The translations under genes were made by a program, and so were the position numbers. The notes under the pieces were generated by a model. It saw nothing but the letters and a program-made list of their open reading frames with translations, was not told the origin of the DNA and ran no database searches. A stretch of 64,000 nt of DNA from Desulfuromusa sp. Its GTDB lineage: Bacteria; Desulfobacterota; Desulfuromonadia; Desulfuromonadales; Geopsychrobacteraceae. Shown here one piece after another: positions 1-8,683 of the stretch; position 1 is the stretch's first letter, and every line of letters begins with the position of its first letter. Location of the stretch: NCBI GenBank assembly GCA_016744595.1, contig JADGEB010000001.1:62001-126000 (forward strand). Reading direction: 5' to 3'.

Positions 1-28
1 ATATAGGGAGCAGTGCGCTTTTTTTTAT
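1..28 (+). terminator. Possible leader terminator tail upstream of glnK (partial)
   Basis: The window opens with a GC-rich stretch ending in GCGC followed by eight T residues, 28 bp before the glnK start. It looks like the 3' half of an intrinsic terminator, but the 5' arm lies outside the window. By analogy with the nifH and nifV leaders in this window it could be a leader terminator subject to antitermination. That is inference. Confidence 0.3.
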
Positions 29-43
29 AATAACTCTGCATAG

Positions 44-394
<351 letters not shown>

Positions 395-457
395 CTTAAC
401 CTCTAACCACTTAAATATCGATTATTGACAGACATGCAATATCCAAGGAGAAAACAG

Positions 458-1810
458 ATGAAAAAAATCATATCCATTCTTCTCGCCGGGTTACTGATCC
501 TCCCCACACTAGCTTTAGCCGAAGATGTTCCCGTATCTGAGATAGCCTACATTCTCAACACCTTTTCCTTTCTGGTCATGGGAATATTGGTTATGTGGAT
601 GGCTGCCGGATTTGCCATGCTTGAAGCCGGGCTTGTCCGTTCAAAAAACGTAGCTACCATCTGCCTTAAAAATATCTCCCTTTTTGGCATTGCAGGGATC
701 CTTTTTTACGTTGTTGGTTACAATCTTATGTATGCCGGGGTTGACGGTGGCTACATGGGGAGTTTCGGTCTCTGGGGGGCAGACGATGCTGCCGCCGCTG
801 CCGGAGATTACTCTGGAGGCTACTCATCTGCTTCCGATTGGTTCTTTCAAATGGTTTTTTGTGGCGCTGCCTGCTCTGTTGTTTCTGGTTGTGTTGCTGA
901 ACGCATCAAGCTCTGGGGGTTCCTTGCTTTTTGCGTTATCCTTACCGGATTCATCTATCCCATTCAGGGCTCCTGGGGCTGGGGAGGTGGCTGGTTAGCT
1001 GAACTTGGCTTTTCTGACTATGCAGGCTCCACAATCGTTCACTCTGTTGGTGGCTGGGCCGCGCTGACTGGTGCCATTATTCTCGGTGCTCGCAAAGGTA
1101 AATACGGTAAAAATGGTCAGGTCAATCCATTGCCAGGCTCCAATATTCCCATGGCTACGTTAGGCACTTTCATTCTCTGGATGGGGTGGTATGGATTCAA
1201 TGGTGGTTCTGTTCTCGCTTTAGGGGATGCCGCTTCCGCCATCGAAATGTCTAACGTCATGGTCAACACCAACATGGCCGCTTGCGGTGGCATGATTACC
1301 GCCATGATTATGGTTCAGGTTATGTATAAAAAGGTTGATGTCACCATGGCTCTTAACGGTGCTCTCGCTGGATTAGTTTCTATTACTGCCGGACCGGCAA
1401 CACCCTCGCTTGGAGCCGCAGTTCTGATTGGTGGTGTCGGAGGGGTATTGGTTGTTCTCGCCGTTCCTTTCTTCGACAAACTTAAGATTGATGACGTTGT
1501 AGGAGCTCTCTCTGTTCATCTGGTGTGCGGAATATGGGGCACTCTTGCTGTTCCTTTCACTGATTCTGAAGCTAGCTTTTTAACTCAGCTGATCGGTGTC
1601 GGAGCCACTGCCGCCTTCGTCATAGTAACTAGTTCAATCGCTTGGTTAGTGATTAAGCACACCATTGGTATCCGAGTGAGTGAAGAAGAAGAAATGCTTG
1701 GTTGTGACTCAACAGAGATTGGAATGGAAGCCTATCCAGATTTTCAACGAGTCAGTATTGGCGGCTCTTCGGGCATCTCGGGATATACGGCGTCGGTACC
1801 AAAAAGTTAA
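458..1810 (+). CDS. amtB: Ammonium transporter AmtB
   Basis: Inner-membrane ammonium channel of 450 residues. The start at 458 is chosen because aaggag lies 7 bp upstream and because the protein then begins with a normal signal peptide (MKKIISILLAGLL...LALA), as usual for Amt proteins. About 11 hydrophobic segments follow. The two pore histidines are visible in the motifs IVHSVGGWAAL and SVHLVCGIWGT, and the family motif GWYGFNGGS is present. The gene is co-directional with glnK. It is expected to be expressed under nitrogen limitation and to import ammonium or recapture leaked ammonium. A longer in-frame start at 425 lacks a good ribosome site. Confidence 0.96.
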   Translation: MKKIISILLAGLLILPTLALAEDVPVSEIAYILNTFSFLVMGILVMWMAAGFAMLEAGLVRSKNVATICLKNISLFGIAGILFYVVGYNLMYAGVDGGYMGSFGLWGADDAAAAAGDYSGGYSSASDWFFQMVFCGAACSVVSGCVAERIKLWGFLAFCVILTGFIYPIQGSWGWGGGWLAELGFSDYAGSTIVHSVGGWAALTGAIILGARKGKYGKNGQVNPLPGSNIPMATLGTFILWMGWYGFNGGSVLALGDAASAIEMSNVMVNTNMAACGGMITAMIMVQVMYKKVDVTMALNGALAGLVSITAGPATPSLGAAVLIGGVGGVLVVLAVPFFDKLKIDDVVGALSVHLVCGIWGTLAVPFTDSEASFLTQLIGVGATAAFVIVTSSIAWLVIKHTIGIRVSEEEEMLGCDSTEIGMEAYPDFQRVSIGGSSGISGYTASVPKS

Positions 1811-1842
1811 CCTGAACTTACGTATAATCATTATAAATGACC

Positions 1843-1891
1843 AGAAGACTGCCTTGAAATTTAATTCAGAAGGGGAGGTGGTCTTCTGGTT
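1843..1891 (+). repeat. Inverted repeat between amtB and the ANTAR regulator gene
   Basis: CCAGAAGAC and GTCTTCTGG form a perfect 9-bp inverted repeat around a 30-nt interior. The interior contains a nested CCTT/AAGG helix and GAA-ATTTAA-TTC. No T-run follows, so it is not an ordinary terminator. In the amtB transcript it would be a stable stem-loop just before the ribosome site (taagga, about 1894) of the next gene. Its role is unknown; mRNA processing or a regulatory structure is possible. Confidence 0.45.
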
Positions 1892-1907
1892 GTAGTAAGG
1901 AATTTTA

Positions 1908-2471
1908 GTGAAAACTGCTTTAGTTGTTGATGATGAACCTTTGATCCGTCGGCAGGTCATAAAAGTTTTAACCGATTATGGTTTTGATGAACTGTACGAA
2001 GCTGCTGATGGCTCCCATGCCTTGGCGATGGCAACAGCACATAGACCACTATTGACTGTGATGGATGTTTCCATGCCAGTGATGGATGGAATTGCTGCCG
2101 CAGACAGAATGAATCGAAACCCTAGCGGTGCCATTGTTCTTCTGACTGGAAATAGCGATAGTGCAACGGTTTCCAGAGCACAGGATGCCGGAGTTCACCA
2201 TTATCTGATGAAACCTTTTCAAGAAGATCAATTGAAAATAACTATTGATCTTTCTATCCATCAGTTTATTGAACTGTCAAACCTTCGGGATGAGATTGTT
2301 GCATTGAGGGAGACCTTGGAGACTCGAAAGCTGGTCGACCGAGCAAAAAGCCTGCTAATAAAGCAGGGAATGACGGAACCGGAAGCCCACCGTAAAATTC
2401 AAAAATTAGCAATGGATAAACGGAAAAGTCTTAGAGATGTTGCGGACGCAATTTTGTTAATGGAGGGTTGA
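1908..2471 (+). CDS. ANTAR-domain response regulator (RNA-binding antiterminator, GnfR-like)
   Basis: 187-residue regulator with a GTG start preceded by taagga. Residues 1-118 are a receiver domain: acidic pair near residues 8-10 (VVDDEP), phosphoacceptor Asp in TVMDVSMPVMDG, and the conserved Lys in LMKPF. A short coiled coil leads to a C-terminal ANTAR domain (about residues 135-185, RAKSLLIKQGMTEPEAHRKI). ANTAR proteins bind paired hexaloop hairpins and prevent termination. In Geobacter sulfurreducens the ANTAR regulator GnfR controls a subset of nif genes this way. The gene lies in the nif region and a fitting RNA target precedes nifH, so a GnfR-like role is a strong inference. The cognate kinase is not adjacent. 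Confidence 0.88.
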   Translation: MKTALVVDDEPLIRRQVIKVLTDYGFDELYEAADGSHALAMATAHRPLLTVMDVSMPVMDGIAAADRMNRNPSGAIVLLTGNSDSATVSRAQDAGVHHYLMKPFQEDQLKITIDLSIHQFIELSNLRDEIVALRETLETRKLVDRAKSLLIKQGMTEPEAHRKIQKLAMDKRKSLRDVADAILLMEG

Positions 2472-2484
2472 CCTGAGGTCTCAT

Positions 2485-3273
2485 GTGACACCCATAAATC
2501 TGTGCAATTTGCCGCCATGGGCAATTGCGTCACAGCATTACAATCAAAATCCCCAACAATTGCAGATTCAGGGAATTGATCATATTGGCAAGCAACTGTT
2601 TTCAGAACTGGACAGCATTTATAGCCCAGAAGAGCGGGGTTACCGCTTTCATGATTTTATGGATGTCCAGTTCCAATTGCATCAGTGGCAACGCGAATCC
2701 TCAAAAAGCAGTCAAAAAAGTTTAAAGAACAGTTATCTCAGATTCTTGCGTGGTTGGCTGTTCGATAGTAATTCCATCGAGGGTGCGGTTCTGAAGGGTT
2801 GGGTTGAGTCCCGGCTAGGACTGATTCCAACCTTTCATCATGGCGTGATTAAGAATGTCGAGACCGAGGAATACTATCATTACTTGGTTGAGCGGATGAA
2901 AGGTTCGTCACGAACCAGCGCTATTTTTTCCCAACTCGATCTTCTCTATGAATATGTCCAGTACGAACTGCGTAGGTGCTTCGCTGGGAAAGTGTACCTG
3001 ACATTATTTCGGGGCGTCAACGATCTGGAGGAGCACAGTACCATCGAAAAGCTAGGAAAGAACCACTTCTTGATGCGTCTTAATAATTTAAATTCATTTA
3101 CTAGCGATTTTGAAAAAGCCTGGGAATTTGGTTCACGGGTTTTAAAAGCGGAAGTGCCACTGACAAAAATATTTTTTCTTTGTGGCTTGCTACCGAAATC
3201 ACTGTTTAAGGGGGAAGATGAGTGTCTGGTTATCGGTGGCGAATTTGAAGTAAAGATTATGATCGGTGGATAA
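2485..3273 (+). CDS. draT: NAD+-dinitrogen-reductase ADP-D-ribosyltransferase DraT
   Basis: 262-residue enzyme that inactivates dinitrogenase reductase by attaching ADP-ribose from NAD to one arginine (Arg105 of the NifH at 6151). It has the DraT family start (INLCNLPPWAIASQHYN). The three elements expected of an R-S-E type transferase are also visible: LFRG near residue 173, NSFTSD near 204, and acidic GEDECLVIGGEFEV near the C terminus. The GTG start lies 13 bp after the ANTAR gene. A translational gap of only 2 bp to draG indicates co-expression. Confidence 0.92.
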   Translation: MTPINLCNLPPWAIASQHYNQNPQQLQIQGIDHIGKQLFSELDSIYSPEERGYRFHDFMDVQFQLHQWQRESSKSSQKSLKNSYLRFLRGWLFDSNSIEGAVLKGWVESRLGLIPTFHHGVIKNVETEEYYHYLVERMKGSSRTSAIFSQLDLLYEYVQYELRRCFAGKVYLTLFRGVNDLEEHSTIEKLGKNHFLMRLNNLNSFTSDFEKAWEFGSRVLKAEVPLTKIFFLCGLLPKSLFKGEDECLVIGGEFEVKIMIGG

Positions 3274-3275
3274 CT

Positions 3276-4166
3276 GTGGATGATGAAATTATAGAACGCG
3301 CCACAGCAGCCTTTCTCGGGCTGGCTTTGGGAGATGCTTTAGGCGCAACAACAGAGTTTATGACACCTGCAGAAATAAAGGCGAAGTATAAAGTTCACCG
3401 CAAGTTGATTGGTGGAGGCTGGTTGGGAATTAAGCCGGGACAAGTTACAGACGACACTGAGATGTCTCTTGCTTTGGCTCGGGCAGTAATTCAAAAAGGT
3501 GGCTGGGATCTGCAGCAGATTGCCGATAATTTTGTCATCTGGATGCGTGGTAAACCAATCGATATTGGTTCTACGGTGCGCAAGGGAATTCGGATGTACA
3601 TGAACAACGGGACTCTGGAGGTGCCGCTGAACGAATGGGATGCTGGCAACGGTGCGGCGATGAGAATGGCTCCAGTTGCATTGGCGACTTTGGGGGATAA
3701 GCAGTTATTGCAACGCTGCACCTTGGAGCAAGCTAGGATCACCCATTATCATGCTTTATCAGATGCTGGGTGTCTCTGTATCGGTAAAATGGTTCAAGCT
3801 GCTGTCCTTGGTGCCGACAGGTTTGCTCTGCATGCGATAGCCAGAGAATTGACAGAAGAATACCCAACCTTTCGTTTCAATAATTACAAAGGGTATGCCT
3901 CCGGATATATCGTAGATACTTTGCAGACGGTTTTTAATTATATTTTCACCACGAGCTCGTATGAAGAATGTCTGACCGGGGTTGTCAATCAGGGGGGAGA
4001 CGCTGACACTACGGGAGCTATTGCCGGCATGATTGCCGGGGCACTCTATGGTCAGGAGCAGTTGCCAAGAGTCTGGTTGAAAAAACTTGATCGGAATGTG
4101 AAAGAGGAGATTGAAGTGCTGGTGCCGCAGCTGCTTCACTTATCTCCACTTGGACAAAACAGCTGA
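3276..4166 (+). CDS. draG: ADP-ribosyl-[dinitrogen reductase] hydrolase DraG
   Basis: 296-residue ADP-ribosylglycohydrolase that removes ADP-ribose from NifH and reactivates it. Dinuclear metal-binding motifs are visible at the N terminus (VTDDTEMSLALA, near residue 54) and the C terminus (GGDADTTGAIAGMIAG, near residue 239). GLALGDALGATTEF near residue 12 and GNGAAMRMAPVAL near 124 are also conserved. The GTG start directly follows the draT stop. The pair draT-draG forms the classical switch-off/switch-on cycle. P-II and AmtB, encoded just upstream, are known to control DraG localisation in other diazotrophs. Confidence 0.94.
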   Translation: MDDEIIERATAAFLGLALGDALGATTEFMTPAEIKAKYKVHRKLIGGGWLGIKPGQVTDDTEMSLALARAVIQKGGWDLQQIADNFVIWMRGKPIDIGSTVRKGIRMYMNNGTLEVPLNEWDAGNGAAMRMAPVALATLGDKQLLQRCTLEQARITHYHALSDAGCLCIGKMVQAAVLGADRFALHAIARELTEEYPTFRFNNYKGYASGYIVDTLQTVFNYIFTTSSYEECLTGVVNQGGDADTTGAIAGMIAGALYGQEQLPRVWLKKLDRNVKEEIEVLVPQLLHLSPLGQNS

Positions 4167-4250
4167 TGGTTCCACAGTGTTGTGGATTTATAAATGGCAA
4201 AGGCACCTGTGTGGATCAATCTGCACGGCTTTTTAATCAGGAGTTTATTG

Positions 4251-4487
4251 ATGACTGAAAAAATCACCCTGTTACCTCTCGACCAAGCTGCCGAACAAAT
4301 GGACACAACAGAACTGAATGTGCTGATGCATATCAAGCGGAACAAGATAAAGGCAGAGGAACACGATGGCAAATGGTTTGTTCACCGGACTAGCCTGGAT
4401 AATTTTCTGATATCGCCAGACCGCCCAGAAACCGTTGTCACTTGCAAAACTCATTGTTGTAACTCTGGATGTGGATCATGCAGTTAG
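4251..4487 (+). CDS. Small HTH/excisionase-like protein with cysteine-rich tail
   Basis: 78-residue protein. The start at 4251 is chosen because caggag lies 7 bp upstream; a longer in-frame start at 4194 lacks one. Residues 8-53 resemble the winged-helix DNA-binding fold of excisionase/MerR-like proteins (PLDQAAEQMDTTELNVLMHI... then GKWFVHRTSLDNFL). The C-terminal 18 residues hold six cysteines (CKTHCCNSGCGSC), suggesting a metal or Fe-S site. It is in the same direction as draG and overlaps no neighbour. No named family is recognised. A redox- or metal-responsive regulator or adaptor in the nitrogenase switch-off operon is only a suggestion. Confidence 0.7.
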   Translation: MTEKITLLPLDQAAEQMDTTELNVLMHIKRNKIKAEEHDGKWFVHRTSLDNFLISPDRPETVVTCKTHCCNSGCGSCS

Positions 4488-4495
4488 GAAATTTC

Positions 4496-4786
4496 ATGGC
4501 TATCGAAATCAAACCCTCTGACCTCTATTACAAATATCCCCGGAAAAAAGAGTTTCGCGAACAACAAAAGTTTACCGGAAAGCCCGACTCAATCCCTTTT
4601 GACCGGGATGATCAGTATGAGGTCATCCCCATGTTGCAGGCAGTTATGGATAGTCTTGGCACAAAGGATGGAGCGGTGCTGGAAAAACTGGAAGAGATCA
4701 TGATTCATCAAATGCCTGCCTTCATTCATACCCGCGAAGAGGTTTTTGATTTTCTGATTGCTCTTGTTCAGGAAAGGCTCGAATAA
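4496..4786 (+). CDS. Hypothetical protein in draTG operon
   Basis: 96-residue soluble protein that I do not recognise. The ATG at 4496 has ttagga upstream. It is acidic in its C-terminal half, which is predicted mostly helical (PMLQAVMDSLGTKDGAVLEKLEEIM... EEVFDFLIALVQERLE). The N-terminal third is basic with aromatic residues (DLYYKYPRKKEF). No signal peptide, membrane segment or cysteine motif is seen. It starts 8 bp after the Cys-rich HTH gene and its stop abuts the ATG of the macrodomain gene. It is therefore almost certainly co-translated with the ADP-ribosylation genes. Confidence 0.7.
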   Translation: MAIEIKPSDLYYKYPRKKEFREQQKFTGKPDSIPFDRDDQYEVIPMLQAVMDSLGTKDGAVLEKLEEIMIHQMPAFIHTREEVFDFLIALVQERLE

Positions 4787-5233
4787 ATGAAGCAGCCACA
4801 TCTGATCAGTGGGGATTTATGGGATCACCATCGCAATGGAGCTGTTGTGGCTATTACCACTGGCGGTCTGCTGCGTAACGATGGAAGCTGCCCAATGCCG
4901 AGCGGATGTGCCCGTCAGGCTGCCGATCGATTTCCCTCTCTGCCCTATACTCTGGGAGAGCAGATCAAGAGTTTCGGTATGCATGTCTTTGATCTCGGTA
5001 ACCGTGTTATTTCTTTTCCGGTTGAAAATAGTCCCTTTGAAAACCCTGAACTACGCATCATAGAACAATCCTGTCATGAACTGGTCGAGCTGGTTAATTA
5101 TAAACAATGGGAGAGAGTGGTCGTGCCAAGGCCTGGTTGTGGCGGGGGAGGGTTGTTCTGGAATGAAGTTGAACCGATACTGAAGAAATACCTTGATGCC
5201 CGCTTTTGCATCATTAACGATGGGAAAAAATAG
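4787..5233 (+). CDS. Macrodomain (ADP-ribose-binding) protein
   Basis: 148-residue single-domain protein. The macrodomain pattern is recognisable along its length: the N-terminal strand VVAITTGGLLRNDGSCPMPSG (phosphate/adenine loop), a VISFPVE strand near residue 75, the helix LRIIEQSCHELVEL near 90, and the glycine-rich loop VVVPRPGCGGGGLFWNEV near 114. The last motif is typical of the ADP-ribose-1-phosphate phosphatase/ADP-ribose hydrolase macrodomains. The ATG directly follows the preceding stop codon and the stop directly precedes the next ATG. Location in a draT-draG operon suggests it handles ADP-ribose released by DraG or hydrolyses ADP-ribosylated substrates. That role is inferred from context. 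Confidence 0.82.
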   Translation: MKQPHLISGDLWDHHRNGAVVAITTGGLLRNDGSCPMPSGCARQAADRFPSLPYTLGEQIKSFGMHVFDLGNRVISFPVENSPFENPELRIIEQSCHELVELVNYKQWERVVVPRPGCGGGGLFWNEVEPILKKYLDARFCIINDGKK

Positions 5234-5668
5234 ATGGATAAACATGCTGCAAAAGGCGACAAAGTTGTCATCCATTATATCGGAACCGTTGATAATGGTG
5301 CAATTTTTGATAGTTGTGACAACGAATCTCCAATGACAGTGACACTTGGTAGTAATGAAATTTTTTCGGCATTGGAAGATGAAATTATCAGCATGAAAGC
5401 TGGCGATGCCAAAAATATTCTGGTCAAAGCAAAAGACGCCTACGGACTGAGATTAAAAGACAATACGATGGTGATTGAAAGAGCTTTGTTTCCAGCTGAT
5501 CGGGCCATTGAAGTGGGGCAAAAACTTACAGTTGAATTTACCGATGGAGAACAACGGGTCATGCTTGTGATCAAAGTCGAAGATAAAAATGTGACTTTAG
5601 ATGGAAATCATCCTTTGGCGGGACTTGATTTAACTTTTGCTCTTGAGCTTGTAAAGATCATCCGTTGA
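5234..5668 (+). CDS. FKBP-type peptidyl-prolyl isomerase, SlyD-like
   Basis: 144-residue cytoplasmic prolyl isomerase/chaperone. It has the FKBP N-terminal strands (GDKVVIHYIGTVDNGAIFDS), the insert-in-flap region typical of SlyD proteins (about residues 65-115), and the returning strand NHPLAGLDLTFALELVKI, a hallmark of this family. The His-rich metal-binding tail of enterobacterial SlyD is absent. The ATG directly abuts the macrodomain stop codon, so it closes the draTG operon. A nitrogenase-specific folding role, analogous to the unrelated parvulin NifM, is possible but not shown. A second FKBP of the same type is encoded at 50322. Confidence 0.88.
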   Translation: MDKHAAKGDKVVIHYIGTVDNGAIFDSCDNESPMTVTLGSNEIFSALEDEIISMKAGDAKNILVKAKDAYGLRLKDNTMVIERALFPADRAIEVGQKLTVEFTDGEQRVMLVIKVEDKNVTLDGNHPLAGLDLTFALELVKIIR

Positions 5669-5827
5669 AAGGTTGTCTGCTTTTTGAGCCTTTCAGAAAG
5701 TTATGCCTAAAAAGTATTCAACATCAAGTTGAAATAATACTCACATATCGACAAGAGAATAACAGATGTAAATATTTATTTAAAAAGCTGACTAAATAAC
5801 AGTTACTTATGATCTTCAATGTAAAAC

Positions 5828-5843
5828 TGGCACATAACCTGCT
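5828..5843 (+). promoter_or_regulatory. Sigma-54 promoter for nifH
   Basis: TGGCAC-ATAACC-TGCT matches the -24/-12 consensus, with GG and GC ten bases apart and one mismatch in the -12 TTGC element. Predicted transcription start is about 5854, giving a leader of about 300 nt before nifH. Confidence 0.82.
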
Positions 5844-5871
5844 GTATAAAATCAGTAACATACCAAAATAG

Positions 5872-5911
5872 AATTACGCTGATGTAATTTCTCCCAGGCA
5901 ATGAAGCCCGG
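5872..5911 (+). promoter_or_regulatory. ANTAR-type dual hexaloop antiterminator RNA in nifH leader
   Basis: Two stem-loops with six-base loops lie 4 nt apart, about 18 nt after the predicted start site. P1 (5872-5889) has stem AATTAC/GTAATT and loop GCTGAT. P2 (5894-5911) has stem CCAGGC/GCCCGG with one A-C mismatch and loop AATGAA. The P2 loop has A at position 1 and G at position 4, the bases conserved in known ANTAR targets; P1 has G at both. The 3' arm of P2 is also the 5' arm of the terminator at 5904, so the two structures exclude each other. The likely ligand is the ANTAR regulator encoded at 1908. Confidence 0.72.
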
Positions 5912-5943
5912 ATAATCATAACGATGATGTCCGGGCTTTTTTT
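5904..5943 (+). terminator. Intrinsic terminator inside the nifH leader
   Basis: A perfect 9-bp stem (AAGCCCGGA with TCCGGGCTT), extended by weaker pairs and closed by a short loop, is followed by seven T residues. It lies downstream of the nifH sigma-54 promoter and about 200 bp before nifH. It should therefore stop nifH transcription unless antiterminated. It could additionally end the draTG operon transcript. Confidence 0.88.
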
Positions 5944-5980
5944 CTGCTCTTTCCACGATGGAAATATGGAATACACCCCG

Positions 5981-6000
5981 ACAGCCAGTTGCTTGGCTGT
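5981..6000 (+). repeat. Stem-loop in nifH 5' leader
   Basis: ACAGCCA and TGGCTGT form a perfect 7-bp stem with hexaloop GTTGCT, extendable outward by CCC/GGG across small bulges. There is no T-run, so it is not a terminator. It lies between the leader terminator and nifH and could stabilise the long 5' end or bind a regulator. Confidence 0.4.
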
Positions 6001-6105
6001 TCTGGGAAAGTCCCCCTTATTCAGAACATTAGTCTGATTTTAAGAATTGTCGCACAACATCAATGATGATGCCGCTCCGTGCAACAGTCAAAAAATCAGC
6101 CTTAA

Positions 6106-7032
<927 letters not shown>

Positions 7033-7056
7033 AGTACGTTGGCAATTGATCACAGG

Positions 7057-7112
7057 GGACGAGCCTCATGTTCGTCCGTGAATGATAACGGACAGGCGAA
7101 TGACATGTTCGC
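7057..7112 (+). repeat. Two stem-loops between nifH and nifD
   Basis: GGACGA/TCGTCC (7057-7077) and GCGAA/TTCGC (7096-7112) form two successive hairpins in the 106-bp nifH-nifD gap. Neither is followed by a T-run. Such intergenic hairpins often mark processing or partial 3'-end protection that raises nifH transcript over nifDK; that role is inferred. Confidence 0.45.
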
Positions 7113-7138
7113 TTCCACATATTTTGGGAGAAATTTGT

Positions 7139-8581
7139 ATGGCTGAAAGAAAGCCGATTAAAGGCATAACAAAAGAAAGAACCGAACAGCTGATTGAGGA
7201 AACTCTCGCTGTGCTGCCAGAGAAGGCAAAAAACAAACGGGCTCCCCACATAGGAGCCAACGAGCCCGGTGCATCGACCTGTGCAGTTAAATCAAACAAG
7301 AAAGTGGTTCCAGGGGTGATGAGCCAGCGCGGCTGTGCCTACGCTGGGGCAAAAGGAGTTGTTTGGGGGCCGATTCGTGATGTGATCCATGTTTCTCATG
7401 GTCCGGTTGGCTGTGGCGTCTATAGCTGGGGAACCCGGAGGAACCTGATGCATGGAATTCCTGGGGTCACATCTTTTCCTATCGATTTTACTTCAGATTT
7501 TCAGGAAAGGGACATTGTCTATGGGGGCGACATTAAATTGGAAAAACTGTTGCGTGAAGCAGATGAACTATTTCCTTTGAACAAAGGTCTTTCGGTTCTT
7601 TCAGAATGTCCGGTTGGGCTCATTGGTGATGATATTAATGCTGTGACAAAAAAAATGGAAAAAGAACTAGGGAAGTTTGTTATCCCCTGTAACTGCGAAG
7701 GTTTTCGTGGCGTTAGCCAGTCCCTAGGTCATCATATTTCCAATGACTCTATCCGTGACCATGTTATTGGAAAACGTACTTTTAAAGAAGAGGTTGGGCC
7801 TTACGATATTGCACTGATCGGAGATTATAACATTGGTGGTGATGTCTGGGCGGCTATTCCCATTCTTGAGGAAATTGGCCTGAACGTAAAGGCTACCTGG
7901 ACGGGTGATGGAGAGATTGAAAAAATTGCAGCAACGAATGCTGTCAAATTGAACCTGATCCACTGCTATCGTTCAATGAACTACATGTGCAAGGTCATGG
8001 AAGAGAAATGGGGAATTCCATGGATTGAATATAACTTTTTTGGTCCAACCAAAATAGAAGAAAGCTTACGTGCTATCGCTGAATGTTTTGATGACAAAAT
8101 CAAAAAAAATGTTGAAAAAGTCATCAAAAAATACAAGCCAATGATGAAAGGTATTCTTGATGAATACAAACCACGGCTTGAGGGCAAAACAGCCATGTTG
8201 TTCGTCGGTGGTTTGCGGCCACGTCATACGGTTGGTGCTTATGAAGATCTCGGGATTCAGATTACGGGTACCGGTTATGAGTTTGCCCATCAGGATGACT
8301 ATGATCGAACCTCTCCGGAAATGGCAAAAGGAACTCTGATTTATGATGATGTTTCAGAATTCGAGATGGAAAAATTTGTTGAAGAGCTCAAGCCCGATTT
8401 AGTTGGCAGCGGCATCAAGGAAAAATATGTTTTTCAGAAGGCTGGTGTCCCTTTTCGCCAGATGCACAGTTGGGATTATTCCGGTCCATATCATGGTTAT
8501 GAAGGTTTTGAAATCTTTGCCCGCGACATCGACATGGCCATTAATTCACCAACCTGGGATCTGGTAAAGACTCCCTATTAA
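7139..8581 (+). CDS. nifD: Nitrogenase MoFe protein alpha chain NifD
   Basis: 480-residue catalytic subunit. The start at 7139 follows gggag and gives the normal N terminus; an upstream in-frame ATG at 7082 is not favoured. P-cluster ligands are Cys66 (SQRGCAYAG), Cys92 ([10 protein letters not shown]) and Cys157 ([12 protein letters not shown]). FeMo-cofactor ligands are Cys276 ([10 protein letters not shown]) and His452 (SGPYHGYEG). The length and the RSMNY motif identify a Mo-type subunit rather than VnfD or AnfD. It pairs with NifK encoded 102 bp downstream. Confidence 0.99.
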   Translation: MAERKPIKGITKERTEQLIEETLAVLPEKAKNKRAPHIGANEPGASTCAVKSNKKVVPGVMSQRGCAYAGAKGVVWGPIRDVIHVSHGPVGCGVYSWGTRRNLMHGIPGVTSFPIDFTSDFQERDIVYGGDIKLEKLLREADELFPLNKGLSVLSECPVGLIGDDINAVTKKMEKELGKFVIPCNCEGFRGVSQSLGHHISNDSIRDHVIGKRTFKEEVGPYDIALIGDYNIGGDVWAAIPILEEIGLNVKATWTGDGEIEKIAATNAVKLNLIHCYRSMNYMCKVMEEKWGIPWIEYNFFGPTKIEESLRAIAECFDDKIKKNVEKVIKKYKPMMKGILDEYKPRLEGKTAMLFVGGLRPRHTVGAYEDLGIQITGTGYEFAHQDDYDRTSPEMAKGTLIYDDVSEFEMEKFVEELKPDLVGSGIKEKYVFQKAGVPFRQMHSWDYSGPYHGYEGFEIFARDIDMAINSPTWDLVKTPY

Positions 8582-8683
8582 AGACCCACAGGATTAAGCA
8601 TCTATCTAAAAACAGCGGAGATATGGAGTTCAGGACTTTTTATTTTTGTGTCTCTGTGATGACAATAAAGGAGTTATTAGCCA

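Noticed and set aside
5665..5693. GAAAGG/CCTTTC hairpin after the FKBP gene
   Set aside because: Weak stem with a long loop and no T-run; the stronger terminator for this transcript is at 5904.
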